From NCBI GenBank assembly GCA_022702705.1, contig CM040423.1, forward strand, positions 40,445,392 to 40,509,391: 64,000 nt of DNA. Reading direction: 5' to 3'. Below the pieces are notes generated by a model. It did not search any database and was not told the DNA's origin. It saw only the letters and a list, made by a program, of their open reading frames with translations. Origin of the DNA: Papilionanthe hookeriana x Papilionanthe teres. Taxonomy: Eukaryota; Streptophyta; Magnoliopsida; Asparagales; Orchidaceae. The position numbers and the translations under genes were made by a program. This document shows, piece by piece, positions 35,497-50,400 of the stretch (its first letter is position 1; each line of letters opens with the position of its first letter).

Positions 35497-38400
35497 CTAC
35501 AATAATAAAGAAAGTATGTTTCCAAATTAGAAAAATAGAAACTCAGCATTCATGTCTTTAAATACATAATTATGCAAATAATTTTAGGGAATTTAGTCGC
35601 ATAACACACTTTTCTCACGTATTTACATACCTAACGGCTAACACCTTTGAGTATTCAATATCACATAAAAATAAGATTATTAATAACATTTCAGGAGTTG
35701 AATATACATTTTCAAGCATAAGTTTATGACATAAAAGTATTATATTGGTAAATACAAAACAATTGTGTGGTATGTTTGTAAATTTCCCAATAATATTTCT
35801 TCCAAATTTTGCATAAATTCATATGACCAGAAATTTCCAAAAAGTAAGCAATCATGAAAATATCCTCCTAGGAAATGAAATGATAAAACAACACGCATCC
35901 AAAAATTTTCCAAACCAAACATTCTATGACGTTGTTAGCCTAAAACTGTAATTTTTTTATAAAGGTGGTTGTAAAATGAGAAAATTAACTTCTTAGAAAG
36001 TTACAGTGTGAATTATAAATATTTTTTTATTTTCATAATATCAGCAAGAATTTTCTTACAATCATCACACTTTAACAAATTTGATTCTCAAATGAACTTC
36101 CACATAATAAAAATTTCTATAAAATAATAAAAAAACAATTCTCCAAATAGAACTATGGCGGCGGTCTGAACTCAGAAACATAAAAAGGCAGAAAACTATC
36201 TCAAAAAAACCTTTAATTGATTATTTTAAAAACATTCAAAGAACCTAATATGTTTCGAGTGTTCTATAAGACATGTTATTTTTTTTTAGAAACAAAGAGA
36301 CTGAAAATATATAATAAAAAACACACTGCACAAATACAATTTTAGGGAAAAAAAAAAAAAAAAAAAAAAAACCAAAAACAATAACAAAATTGATCTCAAA
36401 TAAGCCCTCAGTAAATCAATGAGCAAAGAAGTGTTCAATTCAAAGCAACTAGCTTTGGTAGCTGAGAAACTTCTAAGAAGTATATATTCTTAAGCATTTT
36501 TAAGGAGTGCTCATTTAGTTCAAGTTAGAAACATGTTTAAGAAATATTGATTTCATTCTGCTTTTATGTTTCAGAAGTTTTAAGAGACTGTCAGCTTGAA
36601 AATCAATTTTGACCTCATAACTGCATAAAATTAAATAGAGAACCAATCATATTCTCATTTTTCAAAACTTGACTTCAAAGATAAAGCAACCAAATGAACT
36701 TCGAGGCATGTGCTGTGAAACCTAATGCTCTTTCTCCTACTGTAGTATCATCGTGATGATTTCCATAATTGTTCCAGCGAAAAGTGATAAACATAAAATG
36801 AGGCATTTACATACATAACCCACAATTCTAAGGTATTTACATGTCTAACACATACAATTTAATATTTACATTCATAGCACTCAAATCTTTAACGTCACAT
36901 CAGAAATACTACTTTCACTAACTTTTTAAGAGTCAAAAGCACCTTTTATGCATAGGTTTATAGCATCACTGTGGCATAAATGTAAATATCAATGAAACCT
37001 TAGGAGTTAGATATGTAAATCTATAAGAATTGTGTGGTAAGTAAATTTCACTAAAAATAAATTTAGCTTCTATTTAATTTCTATGCCTGTTCCTAGTTTC
37101 AAAGAACTTAACAATAAGTGTTGCAAAAAGTTAATGAAAACACTCAAATAATATAATGAAAAACAAGAGATGTTTTCAAATTAAACCAATAAAACAAAAG
37201 AAAAAAAAGACCCTTTTTTATTAAAAGTAATTAGCTCACCAAATCCTTCACTTCGGGCAGTCTTGTTTGAATGGGTGTAGATGGATTTTTTGAAAGGTCC
37301 CGCATGGTTCCCTGCAGATTTCAGAAAGGAGAGAAATGAGTATTATTGGACAATAATTGTTGCCTAACAGCAATTTAAATGAATTGCTGATGAGAACAGC
37401 CAAGAGGTGCATTGGACAGTTACAAAATCACAAATAAGGCCCAACAACGTGCATAATTATTATAATTAATTATTTTATTTATTTTAAAATAAGGTGTCAA
37501 CTAGCTTGGGGCTCACCCCTTCATTCAACAAAGCTGCAGATTCGAGGTGTGATCCATAATTCAAAAGTTGGTCCACAATTCTCTCCATAGTTCAAGCAAG
37601 AATTCAAGCTAGAAGAACAGCCACATTTTTGGATTTCAGAAATTTTATTTTGTTTTGCTATCTTTGGGAATTTGGGGATTTCGATCCCAATTTCTAAGGA
37701 TATGATTTGAATTTTTATGTTATTTATATGTGGACCACGTAATTCATGACTATTATTGTTTGGACTAAAATTTTGAGATTCTCTCATTGGACAGCTAGAT
37801 GGGCAACCTTGGCTGAATTCACCTTTAGTGAGGAGATCTACATCTTCAAGTATATAACCCCAATTATTCCTTCTTCCTACTTCCCTCTCACATAAACCCG
37901 TCGCTTGGCCTCCTACTAACGAAAGTCCACTTAAAAAATAAGGGGCATTTACATACGTTCCAGCCCATTCTTATGCATTTATATATTTACACCTAACCTT
38001 TTCTTTTACATTTATACCATCCAAATCTCTCATATCACATTAGAAATACCACAATATCAACTTCTAAAAGTCAAACACAACTTCCATGCGTGTATAAGGT
38101 GGCATATATGTAAAAGTTTAGGTAAAAACATAGAAATTGAGTGGCATGTAAGTAAATGTTCTCACAACCTCTCCCAAATCTCCAAAGCAGAACTTTAGAC
38201 TAAAGCCCTTGATCGCCTTTTAACTCTCTCTTCATTTAACCCAAACTCACCTTCAAGAACCCAAACTGCAAGTCCATCTAAACCCATAAATTAAGCATAA
38301 AAATATTACATTGTAATTTTACATGAAGAAAAAACAGTAGTAGAAGGTGGGGGTGGAGCAATCTGGCAATGAAACATGAATATAAAGCCCACCAGTCCTT

Positions 38401-41400
38401 TAGGAATGTCTAACATAAAGAATCAATTGCAATAGTGCAACAATTATACGATAGCCGTTTTTGTTAAGTTGCTTTTGTAGGGAATTTAGGATATTGCAAC
38501 ATTCCTATATCAAAAATAACAAATCTAAGCCCATTAAATCCAACTAATTGCATGGAGCTATGACCCCACAAAATGATGCCATGTAGTTCGTGGAGTTTTC
38601 TGGAGGAAAAAAAACAATATGATTTAATGTATGAAAATATACACAAATCAAAATTCGTGCTTAGTACCAATAATTAATACAAATAATAATCACTTCTATT
38701 GGGAACAAGAAACGTAAAAAATTTGTGTTAACAATAATTTAATAATGGTTTAAAAAAATTAAGCATAAAAATTCCAGATCAACAATATCATGAAATAATT
38801 TGACAGTTGCAAAGCGACCAGAAACTCATCTTAAGTTGCTTTTGTAGGAAATTATACATCTTTTGACCAAATCCAATCACACAGGCAGACAAATGACAAA
38901 GTACAGAATAGAACCAAAAAAAAAAGAAAGAAATTATCAGAAAGCTTCCCTAAAAATTTGGCAGTCACCAATTTAAAAATGCTAAAAAAATTTGCAACCA
39001 ACTAACAAATACTCAACAGCAACAACAGCAACAACAACAACAATAAGCCTTTATCCCACTAAGTGGGATCAACTACATAATCCTTTTTCTCCATTACGTC
39101 CTATTGAGTGTCATATTTTCATTTAATTCTAATAGATTAAGATCATTTTTTATACAACAAGCCCAAATCATATTATGTCTACCTCTGTCTTTCTTAACAT
39201 AGGTGGAATCTAAAAGATCTACTCTCCTAACCGGATCATTAGATGGTCGACGTTTAATGTGACTGAACCATCTAAGACAAATCTCTCTAAAATTGTCAGC
39301 CACTGGAGCTAACACCAACCCTATCACGAATATATTCATTTCATTTTTTGTCTCTAAGTGTCAAGCCACTCATCCACCTAAACATTCTCATCCCAGCAAC
39401 ACTTAACCTTGTTTTATGATTCTCTTTTGAAGGCCAAAATTCCGCGCCATAGAGCATTGCAGGTCTCACCACCATCTTATAAAATTCTCCTTTCAGTCTA
39501 GGCGGTATTTCTATCACATAATAGACTCGATGCATTTCTCCACTTCAACCAACCAACTTGAATTATACTAATAATATCTCCATCTACATCACCATCACTT
39601 TAAACAATAGATCCGAAATATCCAAAACAATCACACCTTTTAATGTTTTGATCACCTATAGTTATAACTCTACCTAGAGTTACTACTTCCATATATTCAG
39701 TTTTAGATCAACTCACACGAAGGCCTTGAGACTCCAATGTAGATCTTCATAATTCAAATTTTTCATGAACTCTTTCTCTAGTCTTATCTACAAGAAGGAT
39801 ATAATTAGCGAAAAGCATATACCAGGTACATCCTCCTGTAAATATGTCCAGTAAGAGCTCCCACAACTAAAACAAAAATACAATGTCTTAAAGCCGATCC
39901 CTGATATAATCCAACTGATAGAAAAATACTTGGTCAATCCTCCTTTTGTTCGAACACAACTCTAGTATACAAATCTTTAACAGCTTGAATTTAAGTCATA
40001 TCAACACTTTTCTTCTCTAGAACTTACCGTAAACTTTTTCTAAATCAATAAAAATCATATGTAGATCCTCCTTATTTTCTTTGTACTTCTCCATCAAACC
40101 TCTCAATAAATGTATAGTTCCATAGTAGATCTGCCCAACGTGAATCAAAATTATGAGAATTCTTTGTATCATGTCTTAACTCTCCCATAATTTTAAAGTA
40201 TAACACAACAATTTAATTCCTTTATAATTTAAACACTCTTGTGCATCCCCTTTACTCTTAAAAATGGGAACCAAAATACTCTTCCTCCACTCAAACATCC
40301 TTTTAGATCTTAAAATAATATTAAAGAGTTTAGTAAGCTAAGAAACTCCAAATTCTCTTAAATATTTCTACACTTCATTGGTATATCACTAGGTCCTTCA
40401 GATTTTCCACCATTGGTTTTCTTTAAAGCATTCTCAACAAAAGATATCAAAATTACTATAATGAATCATATTTTCAGAAACTTCATTGCAAATTTATCAA
40501 AATAGCTCACACACTTATTTTGAATATCATCATATAAAAAAAAACACTTTTTGATTTTCATCCTTAACACAATTTATCTTTACTTTTCTCTTTGTTTGAC
40601 TAGTTATATATTTTTCACCAACTTCAGTAACTAATATATTATAAAAATCACTAAAAGCATAATTTTTAACGCCAAAAAGTAATCACTTAGACTCCATGCG
40701 AATCACCTTATATTAGTCTTAGTTCTTCAAGCATTTACATTTAAACCAATTTTTATAGCATAACTTCTAATATTTTATCTTTTATTGCACATTATTATTT
40801 CATCACCAAACATTTTAATTTATAAAATTTTTTACTTTGATTCTCGAAGTACAACTTTTGTCACTTGTTTAATAGTTCTTGTAACTTAATCCCACATAAA
40901 GCTCACTTCTTCATGAATATCCCAAATCTTGAAATCTTGAAATTTACTCATAAAAATAATTTTATTTGTCTTTTAAGTGCCCCCATCCAATTTTATAATA
41001 ATATATATTTTTTTATTTTTTATCTTATAACTCTTCATCTTAAAATCCAGAACTGATAATCGATGTTAAATACTTAAATTTTTACTTAGAATTATCTTAC
41101 AATCTTTACACTCTCGACAATCATTTTTTCTCATAAGAAAATAATCAATATATTTTATTAAGTCCATCCTTATAAGTAATATGTTTATCTCTTTCATAAT
41201 TAAAGTATTAGTAATAATAAAATCATACGTTAAAGTGAAAAAGTAACATGATTCTGCCTACTTCATTAATCACTCTAAAACTGTAACCACAATGAATATT
41301 TCTAAAATCTTACACCACTCGTGCAACATGTCCATTTAAATCTCCTCCAAAAAAAAGTTTTTCTTCAAAAGGTATCATTTATATTAATTGTTTTAGGTTA

Positions 41401-44400
41401 TTTCAGAAATATTCTTTTGAACCTAGATCTAATAAAAACTAAAAAATAACTATCAGGGAAGTATCCCAAATCTTGAAATCTTGAAATTTACTCATAAAAA
41501 TAATTTTATTTTTGTCTTTTAGGTGCCCCATCTAATTCTATGACAATACTTTTTTTTGTATTTTTTATGTTACAACTCTTCATCTTAAAATCCAGAACTA
41601 ATAATCAATGTTAATACTTGAATTTTTACTTAGAATTATCTTACAATCTTTACACTCTCGACAATTATTTTTTTCTCATAAGAAAACAATTAATGTGTTT
41701 TATTAGGCCCATCTTTATAAGTAATAATATGTTCATCTAGTTTATAATTAAAGTATTAGGAATAATAAAATCATACGCTAAAGTAAATCATGATTCTACC
41801 TACTTCATTAATCACTCTAAAACCATAACCACAATGAATATTTCTAAAATCTTACATCACTCGTGCAACATGTCCATTTAAGTCTCCAATAAAAAATCTT
41901 TCTTCAAAAGGTATCATTTATATTAATTCTTCTAGGTTATTGTCGGCCGCTTTTGGGATTGGCTTCAGCGTTCTTTTGGAAGTTTAATTTAATTTATATA
42001 TACGCATTGACTTTTGAAAATAAAATTTTAAATTTTAAAATATGAGAATTTAGAAAGGACGGATCCGATTCGTTAAGTAGTTTGAATGAACGAGCGAAAT
42101 ATTGCGAGTAACACATCTATCCGAAAGAATAGACGTCACTACCGATGATATCGCTCGATCGAATAAATACGAAATTCGATGATCCGGTTCGAGTGTAACG
42201 AACGCTTTTATGTGGGCCGACAGATTCCTATTTAATATAAGAGAATTAAACAGGGTTTATATTATGCTGGGATGCTTTAAAACTCACTATAGAGTGAGCA
42301 CTTATAGTTAATTACCTCTCGGATAATAGAAATCACTCGAGAGAACTCTCGATTTAGATCTCGAGGTTTACTATCTTCACGAAGTCGAAAGGTAGGGTTT
42401 TCCAACGAAGTTTGAGAGTAGGAAATCCGATAGGTGAAGAGGCGCGAGGAAGAACGGTTATTTACGGAGTCGAAAGGAAAGAAGGGTAGGGGATGTCGCG
42501 GATCTCGAGGAGGACCTCGAGGACGTCTGAGCTATCTAAGGTTGGGTTTTAAATTTTGGAAAGAGATTTATTTTAATTTGATCCTGCGAGTTAATTATAG
42601 GGATTACGTTTGCGTAATCGCTAGTTATCATAACTGCACGAAGGACGGGGAGGGTTTACGTCGTATGAGGCGACAACCTCGAAACCTAAGCGGATTAGGG
42701 CTTATATTGCGCGAAAGGGGTGTCTGAGCGCTAAAGAGAAAGGTGAGGGTTTATGTCGCACGGGGCGGACTACCTCGAAACCTAAGGCTTGTTATTTAAA
42801 CTAGGGAGGGTTTCTTTGAAGGAGATACGGAGTTTCTTTGAAGAAGATGGCCGTCTTGCGCAGCAGTGCTCCATGCTCCACGTCATAGCAAGATCGCGAT
42901 TTAGGTTTAAGTTTTGAATTAAAGTTGACATGCGAATTATTTTTATTTTCAAGTGAGTGTGTGTGACTGTGACAGGAGTAGTAAAAGTAAACAGTAACAC
43001 GAGCATCGTAACGAGGTTATACGGTAAGCATACTTTAAACGGGAGTACGTATTCGAAAGTAAGCATGCTTGAGCGAGTGTGTACTAAAAGTAAGCGAGTT
43101 ATCTGCGAGGAAAGAGTGCGAAAAGTAAAGCATCTTAGCGGGTAAATGTCGGGAATGTAAAACATGCCGAACGGTATAAGCGAAAGTAAGCGAACTAAAG
43201 CTAGCATGAATGCGTATTAAAAGTAGAGCGAGTACGACGAGTGAAAAGAGGTAGAGAGCTGTAGTACGTAGGAGTACCGATCATGTCCCGCTATCCTTGG
43301 CTGGCTTGCTACTCATTTATTGTTATTTTTTTATACTTTTTTTATATCACACGCAGTGACTTGTCGATACTTAAAAGAGCGAGGAGTGAAGTAGTAAGTG
43401 AAAACAACACTAGCTAAACGGGGTGCTACTGAGTAGAAAGAAAGTAAAGTACGAAAACTCAACGAGTAAAAACGAAGGAAAACGGCAGAAAGCGAGGAAA
43501 AATCGGAAGAAAAAGGAAACGGAAGTAAAGCGCGCAGGAAACCACGAGAAAATGCGAAAGAAGCCTACAGGTAAAGCTACAGAAGTGTCCGTAAGCGCGG
43601 TGGTGTTTCGGACTCGGAGAGCCTGTGCTAATATCCGGACTTGAGTGCTGACTATTCTATCCCAACTTTCGGAGAGCGATCCTATCCAGAGCTCGGATAG
43701 CCGACCAGTGGACTTTTTTTTTTGTAAGTTTTCACACATTTCATTTTTTTGTTTTCGTAATAGTAATATGTAGAGTAGGTAAATTTTGTGTAGCGGTGGA
43801 GGTAATTTTGTATTTTCGAACATATGTATTTTTGTTTTAAAGTATTTCGGTTCGCGGGTTATTACTCAATAGGACTGTGACTTACTGAGCTTTAGACTGT
43901 CGGCGATAGAAACCCCGAGGACGGCGAATGGTTCGTGACTACTTGCTCTACTCTCTGCAGTGTCGAGACAGGCGGCCGATTACATGGCTCTCGTAATGTT
44001 TTCTCGTTTGACGCACGTCATTGTCTACACCGCACTTACGGCACAGCTGATGGCACATGTAACCCGAGGAGGTTATATATGCACTCTACATGTCCTGTAT
44101 GTGTGTGGGTTAAGCCGAAAACGAAGGTGACAGGAGACGAGGAGAGTCGGGGAAAGAAGGACGGAAAGCGGCACGCTTAACACGATTTCGAAAGAAGTGA
44201 GTCGATTTCCGATGATCGAAAAACACGTAAGTCACTGCAGATTCGACCAGAGCCTCGCATGTCACGTAAAAGGAGTAAAGGACCTTGACGCTCTCGGAGA
44301 AGGTGAAGACTAGACCCACAGGAACACGCTTGCTTGTTTTCCGAGACCGACGGTAAAATCATAAATGAAGATAAAATGAAATAAAATAAATAAAAGAAGA

Positions 44401-47400
44401 CATTTGCTTTGCCGGATCTTGGATCCGGGGTCACTACAATAGGGAAGTGCTACTACAAAGCACAGGCCTAACCACTCACTTCTCTCTCTTTCTTTCTTCT
44501 TCTTCTTTCTTTTTTTTTTCGATTTTCATAAAATTCGAGGCCTAAACGAGTGTGAAGCAAGGCCGTCGATTAGATATCGATTTATCACACATTTGCCCGA
44601 TTCCGACTTTGTATAACTTCATCAATTTCGACATTTAACCATCAAATATTGGTTGAGGCAAATAAGAACAATGCTACATGTATCCGAATCATCTCGCAAA
44701 TAGATGTAGCGAAGGAATAAGGAAGAAGGAGCGTCCTTCCTATTAAAGCTCTCGGCCGAGATACATACCAAGTACGCTCGCCACAAAATGCTCAAGATTA
44801 AGATCACTAGACGGCATGAGCAAATCAGCCCGAGCAAAGCCCGGCCGAACTCGAGCCGAGCCATCCATAGGCTCCGAACAGGGAGGTGCGGCAGGCTCAC
44901 TACAAAGTCGAGACCCAGAGCCCCAGACATCACCTTAAATTGAGCTTAAAGCACGGCTTACGACAAGCCTCGACATTGAAATTTCGAGAATTAATTAAAA
45001 CGAAATAAGAGATGCCTCCAGATTCGTCCGACTAATTTCATAAGCCAACATAGCCAAACAAACATAGCCCGACTCCGAGGCCTAGATGAATGCTCGCCAC
45101 GAGGACCAGAATCCGGCCCACACAGGCCGAACCCGAGCCACTGCACCGGCCGCGAGGATCGGTCAGAGAAAGTAGCGAGGGAAGGGCAAGACCTGAGATA
45201 CTGAAAGCCACCAAAAGTCCAGCGACAAAGCTACGATTAAACCACTCAAAAGGCGACATCGAAATCAAACCCAGAGGCTAAGTAATCAAGCCTTCACAAA
45301 GATTAAAGGCGAGGCGTCACGAAACCAAGCGCGAGGCCTCGATTCGGCCGAAACAAAGCACAACAAGTCTAAGCCGAGCGCAGTGCCGAGCCGAATACGG
45401 GAAAACCAAAACCGAATACGGGAAAGCCAAAACCGCACCCGGCTCGAGGGAATAAGCGTTCTCTACCGCCATATACGGCAAAACGAAGGCCACCATATAT
45501 TTCATATAAGAATAAGCGTAGAAGCTTTCCCGTCTTAAAAGTAAATTCTCCGTAACATCTTTGATAAGAAAGAGCTAGAAAGGAGCCGGAAATGAGACCC
45601 GCATGTTTACGAGGCCTAAATGAATCCTCCACCATTTCATGCTAAACAAACTCGCATGTAAAGCCAAAACACGATTTTCAAAGCATTAAAACGAGGGCGA
45701 CAATCATGCATCCAACAAAAGGCTCACGAGTAAGGGCTAAAGCAAACCAACCAAGCCCACTAAATGAGTTTGAAATGAGCCATGAGAAGAGCTGAAATTA
45801 AGTCGAGCATAAAGCTAAAATAAACATTCCATGCATCCAACATATCAAAGTATGAGGCCCTAGTGTACTTCGAATAAAAGTAAGTGTAAAGGCTCTATTA
45901 GATCGACTCAAATTTTCCATAGCATGCTCCTAATAAAGAAGAATCAAAAGGAGCGAAAGACAAGCTCCACATGCATATATAAAACTAAACAAACCATTCC
46001 ATATTTTCACATCGAGACCCTCATGAATAGAGAGAGAAAAGAGACGAGCATGTCATTTTTACCATGAAAACCATGTCCACCCTAGGAGAGCAACGACATA
46101 AGTAATTTCGAATATAAAAGCTTAAAATCGAAGGAGCCGTCTACCTCGGTGAGAACTCGAGCAAACCCGCGCGCGCTCGACGACGATGAAACAGGCGGCG
46201 CGAGCCCGGACTCAGAACCAGAACGAGCCTAACTCGGGGAGGACCGCGGTGGCGGAGAAAAAGGAGAGGGAGGAGGGAGAGAAGCGAGGCAATGGCGGCA
46301 TACAATACCGGCAAACCAAAACAAGAGCCCCCTAAACCCTAATCCGAGAGGCTTTTATAGCCGGCCTCCGAAGAAGAGCAAGAAGAAGCGCGTCCCACTT
46401 ACACCAGGCGTCTCGGCGGGGAGAAAGAGGAGAGGGAGAGAGTGGCGACAAAGTCGGCCGAAAGGGCGACAATGGAGCGAGGGAAGGCCGAAAGGGGCCT
46501 GCGCGTAGCGGTGTCGTCAGGGGGAAGTGGCGAGAAGGTACAGGGACCAAAGTCGGAGCTCGCGCGGGAGCCAGAGAAACGGGATCGGGACCGGGAGAAA
46601 AAGGAAAAAGGCGAGGTCCACGCGGGTAAGGGAAGAGATGGGAGAAATTAGGGTTTAAAATAGGATTTTTAAATAGGAAAAAAAAGGATTTATTTAATAA
46701 AAATCGGTAAAATTTCGCGTCGCGGGTCCGCGCTCCGAACACGACGAGTTATACGTCGTCTGCAGCGAATTCGACGTCCGGACGCGATGGCGCGATCCGC
46801 TCGCGATGCGAGGTCGTTCGGAGAACCTCGTCACCAGGTCGAGTCGAAAGTGCGTCGAGTTCGATTTCGTTGAAGTTCGGCACTTGATGGCGCTCGTTCG
46901 CGTTCGGCTACGATCTTGATCCGTCGCGGAGAATTTGAAGACGTCGAGTGCGGGGCTCGAGGAATTTGTGCTTCGGTGGTGCGAGAAAGTGTGCACTAGG
47001 CTACCACTAAGGTCCGGTGGTCCCATGGGAACTCGATTTGGAGTCCTAACGCTAATTCCAACCTACCGAGTTGCTGAAGCAGAGGTCGGGAATTCCGTCG
47101 GGATTCCAAAGAAGTGTCGAAGTGGTTTGACGCATTCTAAGACGAGGTGGGTCAGATGCTAGGAATCTAAGATCGTCAGGGAAGCTCCTAAAGCTAGAAC
47201 CCTAGATCCTAGGAGGAAAACTAAACCTCGACAAAAGTGAGGTCAACAGTTATTTCAGAATTATTCTTTTGAACCTAGATCTAATAAAAACTAAAAAATA
47301 ATTATTAGGGAAGTTTACATACGTACCACACAATTCATATGTATTTATATACCAAACACCCAAAGTTTGATATTTACATTTAACATCTTGTTATCCTCAG

Positions 47401-50400
47401 CCTATGCATGAAGTTTACATCATTTTTTGTGGTGGGACATTTTTTATATGATTTTAAAGATTTGAGCGGTATACATATAAATACGAATGCTTGGGTGTTA
47501 GATCTATAAATACTTAAGAATTGCATGATATGTATGTAAACGACCCTAGTTATTGTTGGAACTGTGTTGACATGTTCAGGTCTACCATAGAATAAATTCG
47601 ACATTCCCAATATATCTAAAGGACTCGTATTTAAGGCAAGTTGAATCAAACATGATTCAACAAATTTAATTAGGCTCAAATTATCAATCCACTAACAAAT
47701 AATTAACAAAATAAAAACTAAAAACATCAAATCAACAAAAATAAAATTAATACTCAAATTATATATTCACTTGCAGCACAATCAGTGTTTTGATGAATAC
47801 ATGCTTTGATGTCTGTATTAAATATTCTGCAAATTTGAACTCAAAAAATTAAGAATTTTATATTATCAAGCAAATATGGATATAATTGTTTTGCTTTTGA
47901 GTAATCCAAGAATCATCACATGCGAGTTTATGAAGTCAGTGCACTAGATACATTTAATATCCACCATCAATACTTAATAGTGAACTTAATCCATCATTTA
48001 ATATTGCGTTAGAAACAGGATGTGTGAATTTGTCATATAAACAATTGAATTTGAATTACAAAAACATGGGAAAAACAAGGTTCCAAGGCATTGATGGCCA
48101 ACAAATGAATAAAATCAAATGACGAAAGGACAAATAGCAAATCTTCCTCGTATTTCCAATTAATAAACATTTATCCTAAAATATTGCATTATTTTTTACG
48201 ACCTTATTTTTCTAGTAGTTAATGTCTTTAAGATTATTGTAAGAAAACTTTTTAAAATTTAGATGATCATTATCCTATCACTTTGTTTTAAATTCATCAA
48301 ACTTCAAATTCACACCAACAAACAATAACTAGTGAATGTTCATGCAAATCATGCATATGTTATGCACATGATTGTGCAAAATCACTAGGTTCAAACTAAA
48401 TAAGAAATTTAATGCTGGTTTAGGATCAATTTTATTTGTTTTTTTTTTATTTGTCTTTTTTTTGTCATGTATGTTTAATGCAAATTTTGCATGTTTTTAT
48501 TTTTTCTTTTTAAAAGTAAATTAACTCGTTTTTAAAAATACTCAAAACATCTAAAATTTAGTTTGAGTGTTTTTAGAAACAATCAAACATTTTATAACAT
48601 ATTAAACATGTTCTATTTCAAGTAAAAGTATAAATAAAAAAATAAAATAATAAAATAAAAATTTTTAAAATGAAAAGTGATCCCAAGCAGCCCATTAGGA
48701 AGATCGATAGATTTTCTTGGTTGAAACTAGAAGTATTTCACATGGATATAAAAATCTACTAACACATGAATTGTATGGAAACTCGACCATATATAATATT
48801 AAGGGCCAATTTGGGACAATTTATAAATGCGGGCGACGTTTTGAAAACGCCGCCATTCCGGTTTATAAATGTAGTTTTGAAATGACGTATTTGATTCTTT
48901 AATAAACGTGTCCGCGGGATCGACCGCACAACCCGCATTCGTTCGCTACCTTTTACCCCACTGCCCTCGTCTCTAGCTGGGAAGGCAGAGGATCGCGACT
49001 TACAGAGACCACCGAAACTCCCATCTTTCGCATCCTTCCGCTCCGCTCCGACCAGAAACCATTAAAGAAGGTGAGCCTGTTCGCGCCCTACATCCTCGTC
49101 CCAGAAGTAGGCGGTGGATCTGAAAGCCGGCTTCCTACAGATTTTGTCGGAGCTAAAATTCAGCATCCTCGTCCACCCATCGTTCAGCTTCGCGGAAGAT
49201 TCTCAGCTATAGATCGATAGGGTGAGATCGGTTTCTGCTCTTCTATACCGCATTTTGCTTTTGAAACATTTTTTATTGAGATCCTTGATGTGGCGATCTT
49301 TTTATGGTATTACATGATTGATTCCTAGGTTTGATTTTAGGGTATATTTCATCTTCTTTTGGTGCTTGTTTGTAATGCAGTGATAATGTAGTGAAATTGC
49401 AAGCTTAATGCACAACTTAGAACTTGTAGATGACATGAATTTCTATTAAGTCAAGATGATTCTAATACATAATACTAAGGTTTAGGAATTTAATTGTTGA
49501 AGCTATACAGCCAGGTTATCAATGCTTCAAATGAAGTCTTATCTGTTGTGTTTGGTTCCATATTGCAGGATGGTAATTTCAAGCTTATCAAATGTTGTTC
49601 ATCTCAGTACAAAAGCATTTGATGATTTGCATCTTTGTGAAGCCTTGTCTGAGCTTCAGAAGGTCATATGTGGGTTCAAATCATTCAAATATGCATCCAA
49701 GAACTCCAAGAATTTGAAGGTGGAAGAGAAGAAGATGAAGAAAATAAAATTCAATATTTGAATGTTCTAAAGGACTGTTAGCATGAGTATCTTTGAGATG
49801 GGATTTTTAGCATATATTCCACATGGGATCAAAAGAAGGATATACACTCTTTTATCTTAAAAGAAACTCTTCTTTCATTTAAAAAAATTTGATGTAGTAA
49901 TTTTAAAAGGCGTCTCAACGAGTATCGATCCAATCCATTGAATTGTATAGAAGTCTATTAAAGAATCGAATGAAATAGTTATTAGAAGAATGAAAGAAGT
50001 GTGCTCGATGGAAGGATCTAATACTAATTTAAAAGGCTTATGCATGATTTACCTATTATAAAAATAGATCTACAATTGTTATAAGAAATTCATATAAAGG
50101 GAATATGCAATCATTATTTTTTTTTCCATACTAAGAAATCCAGATGAAAAAAATTAATGTAAAAATTTTAATTATTATTAAATCTATTAAAATGATGGAC
50201 AAAATCTCTTACAAAGACACCTTATTAAATTACTGCTGCAAATAGAAAGAGCACACTAAATCAAGCTATTGAAAACTTGATGAAAATCTCAAGCATGGAT
50301 CTTGGCGTCGGACACGAGGAAAATCTGCCAAAATGAAATTCTCAACTGTCAAATGTGTATCATTTACAGTTATAAAATGATTTTTTTTTTGTTCTCAATT

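Noticed and set aside
38464..38670. 68-codon minus-strand frame between the last ZML exons and the LINE
   Set aside because: No family resemblance, and the zinc-finger exon joins 37311 perfectly without it.
46332..46742. Pro/Arg-rich 136-codon frame in LTR copy 2
   Set aside because: Low-complexity product of a GC-rich promoter region; corresponds to the upstream part of the LTR and is not conserved as protein.
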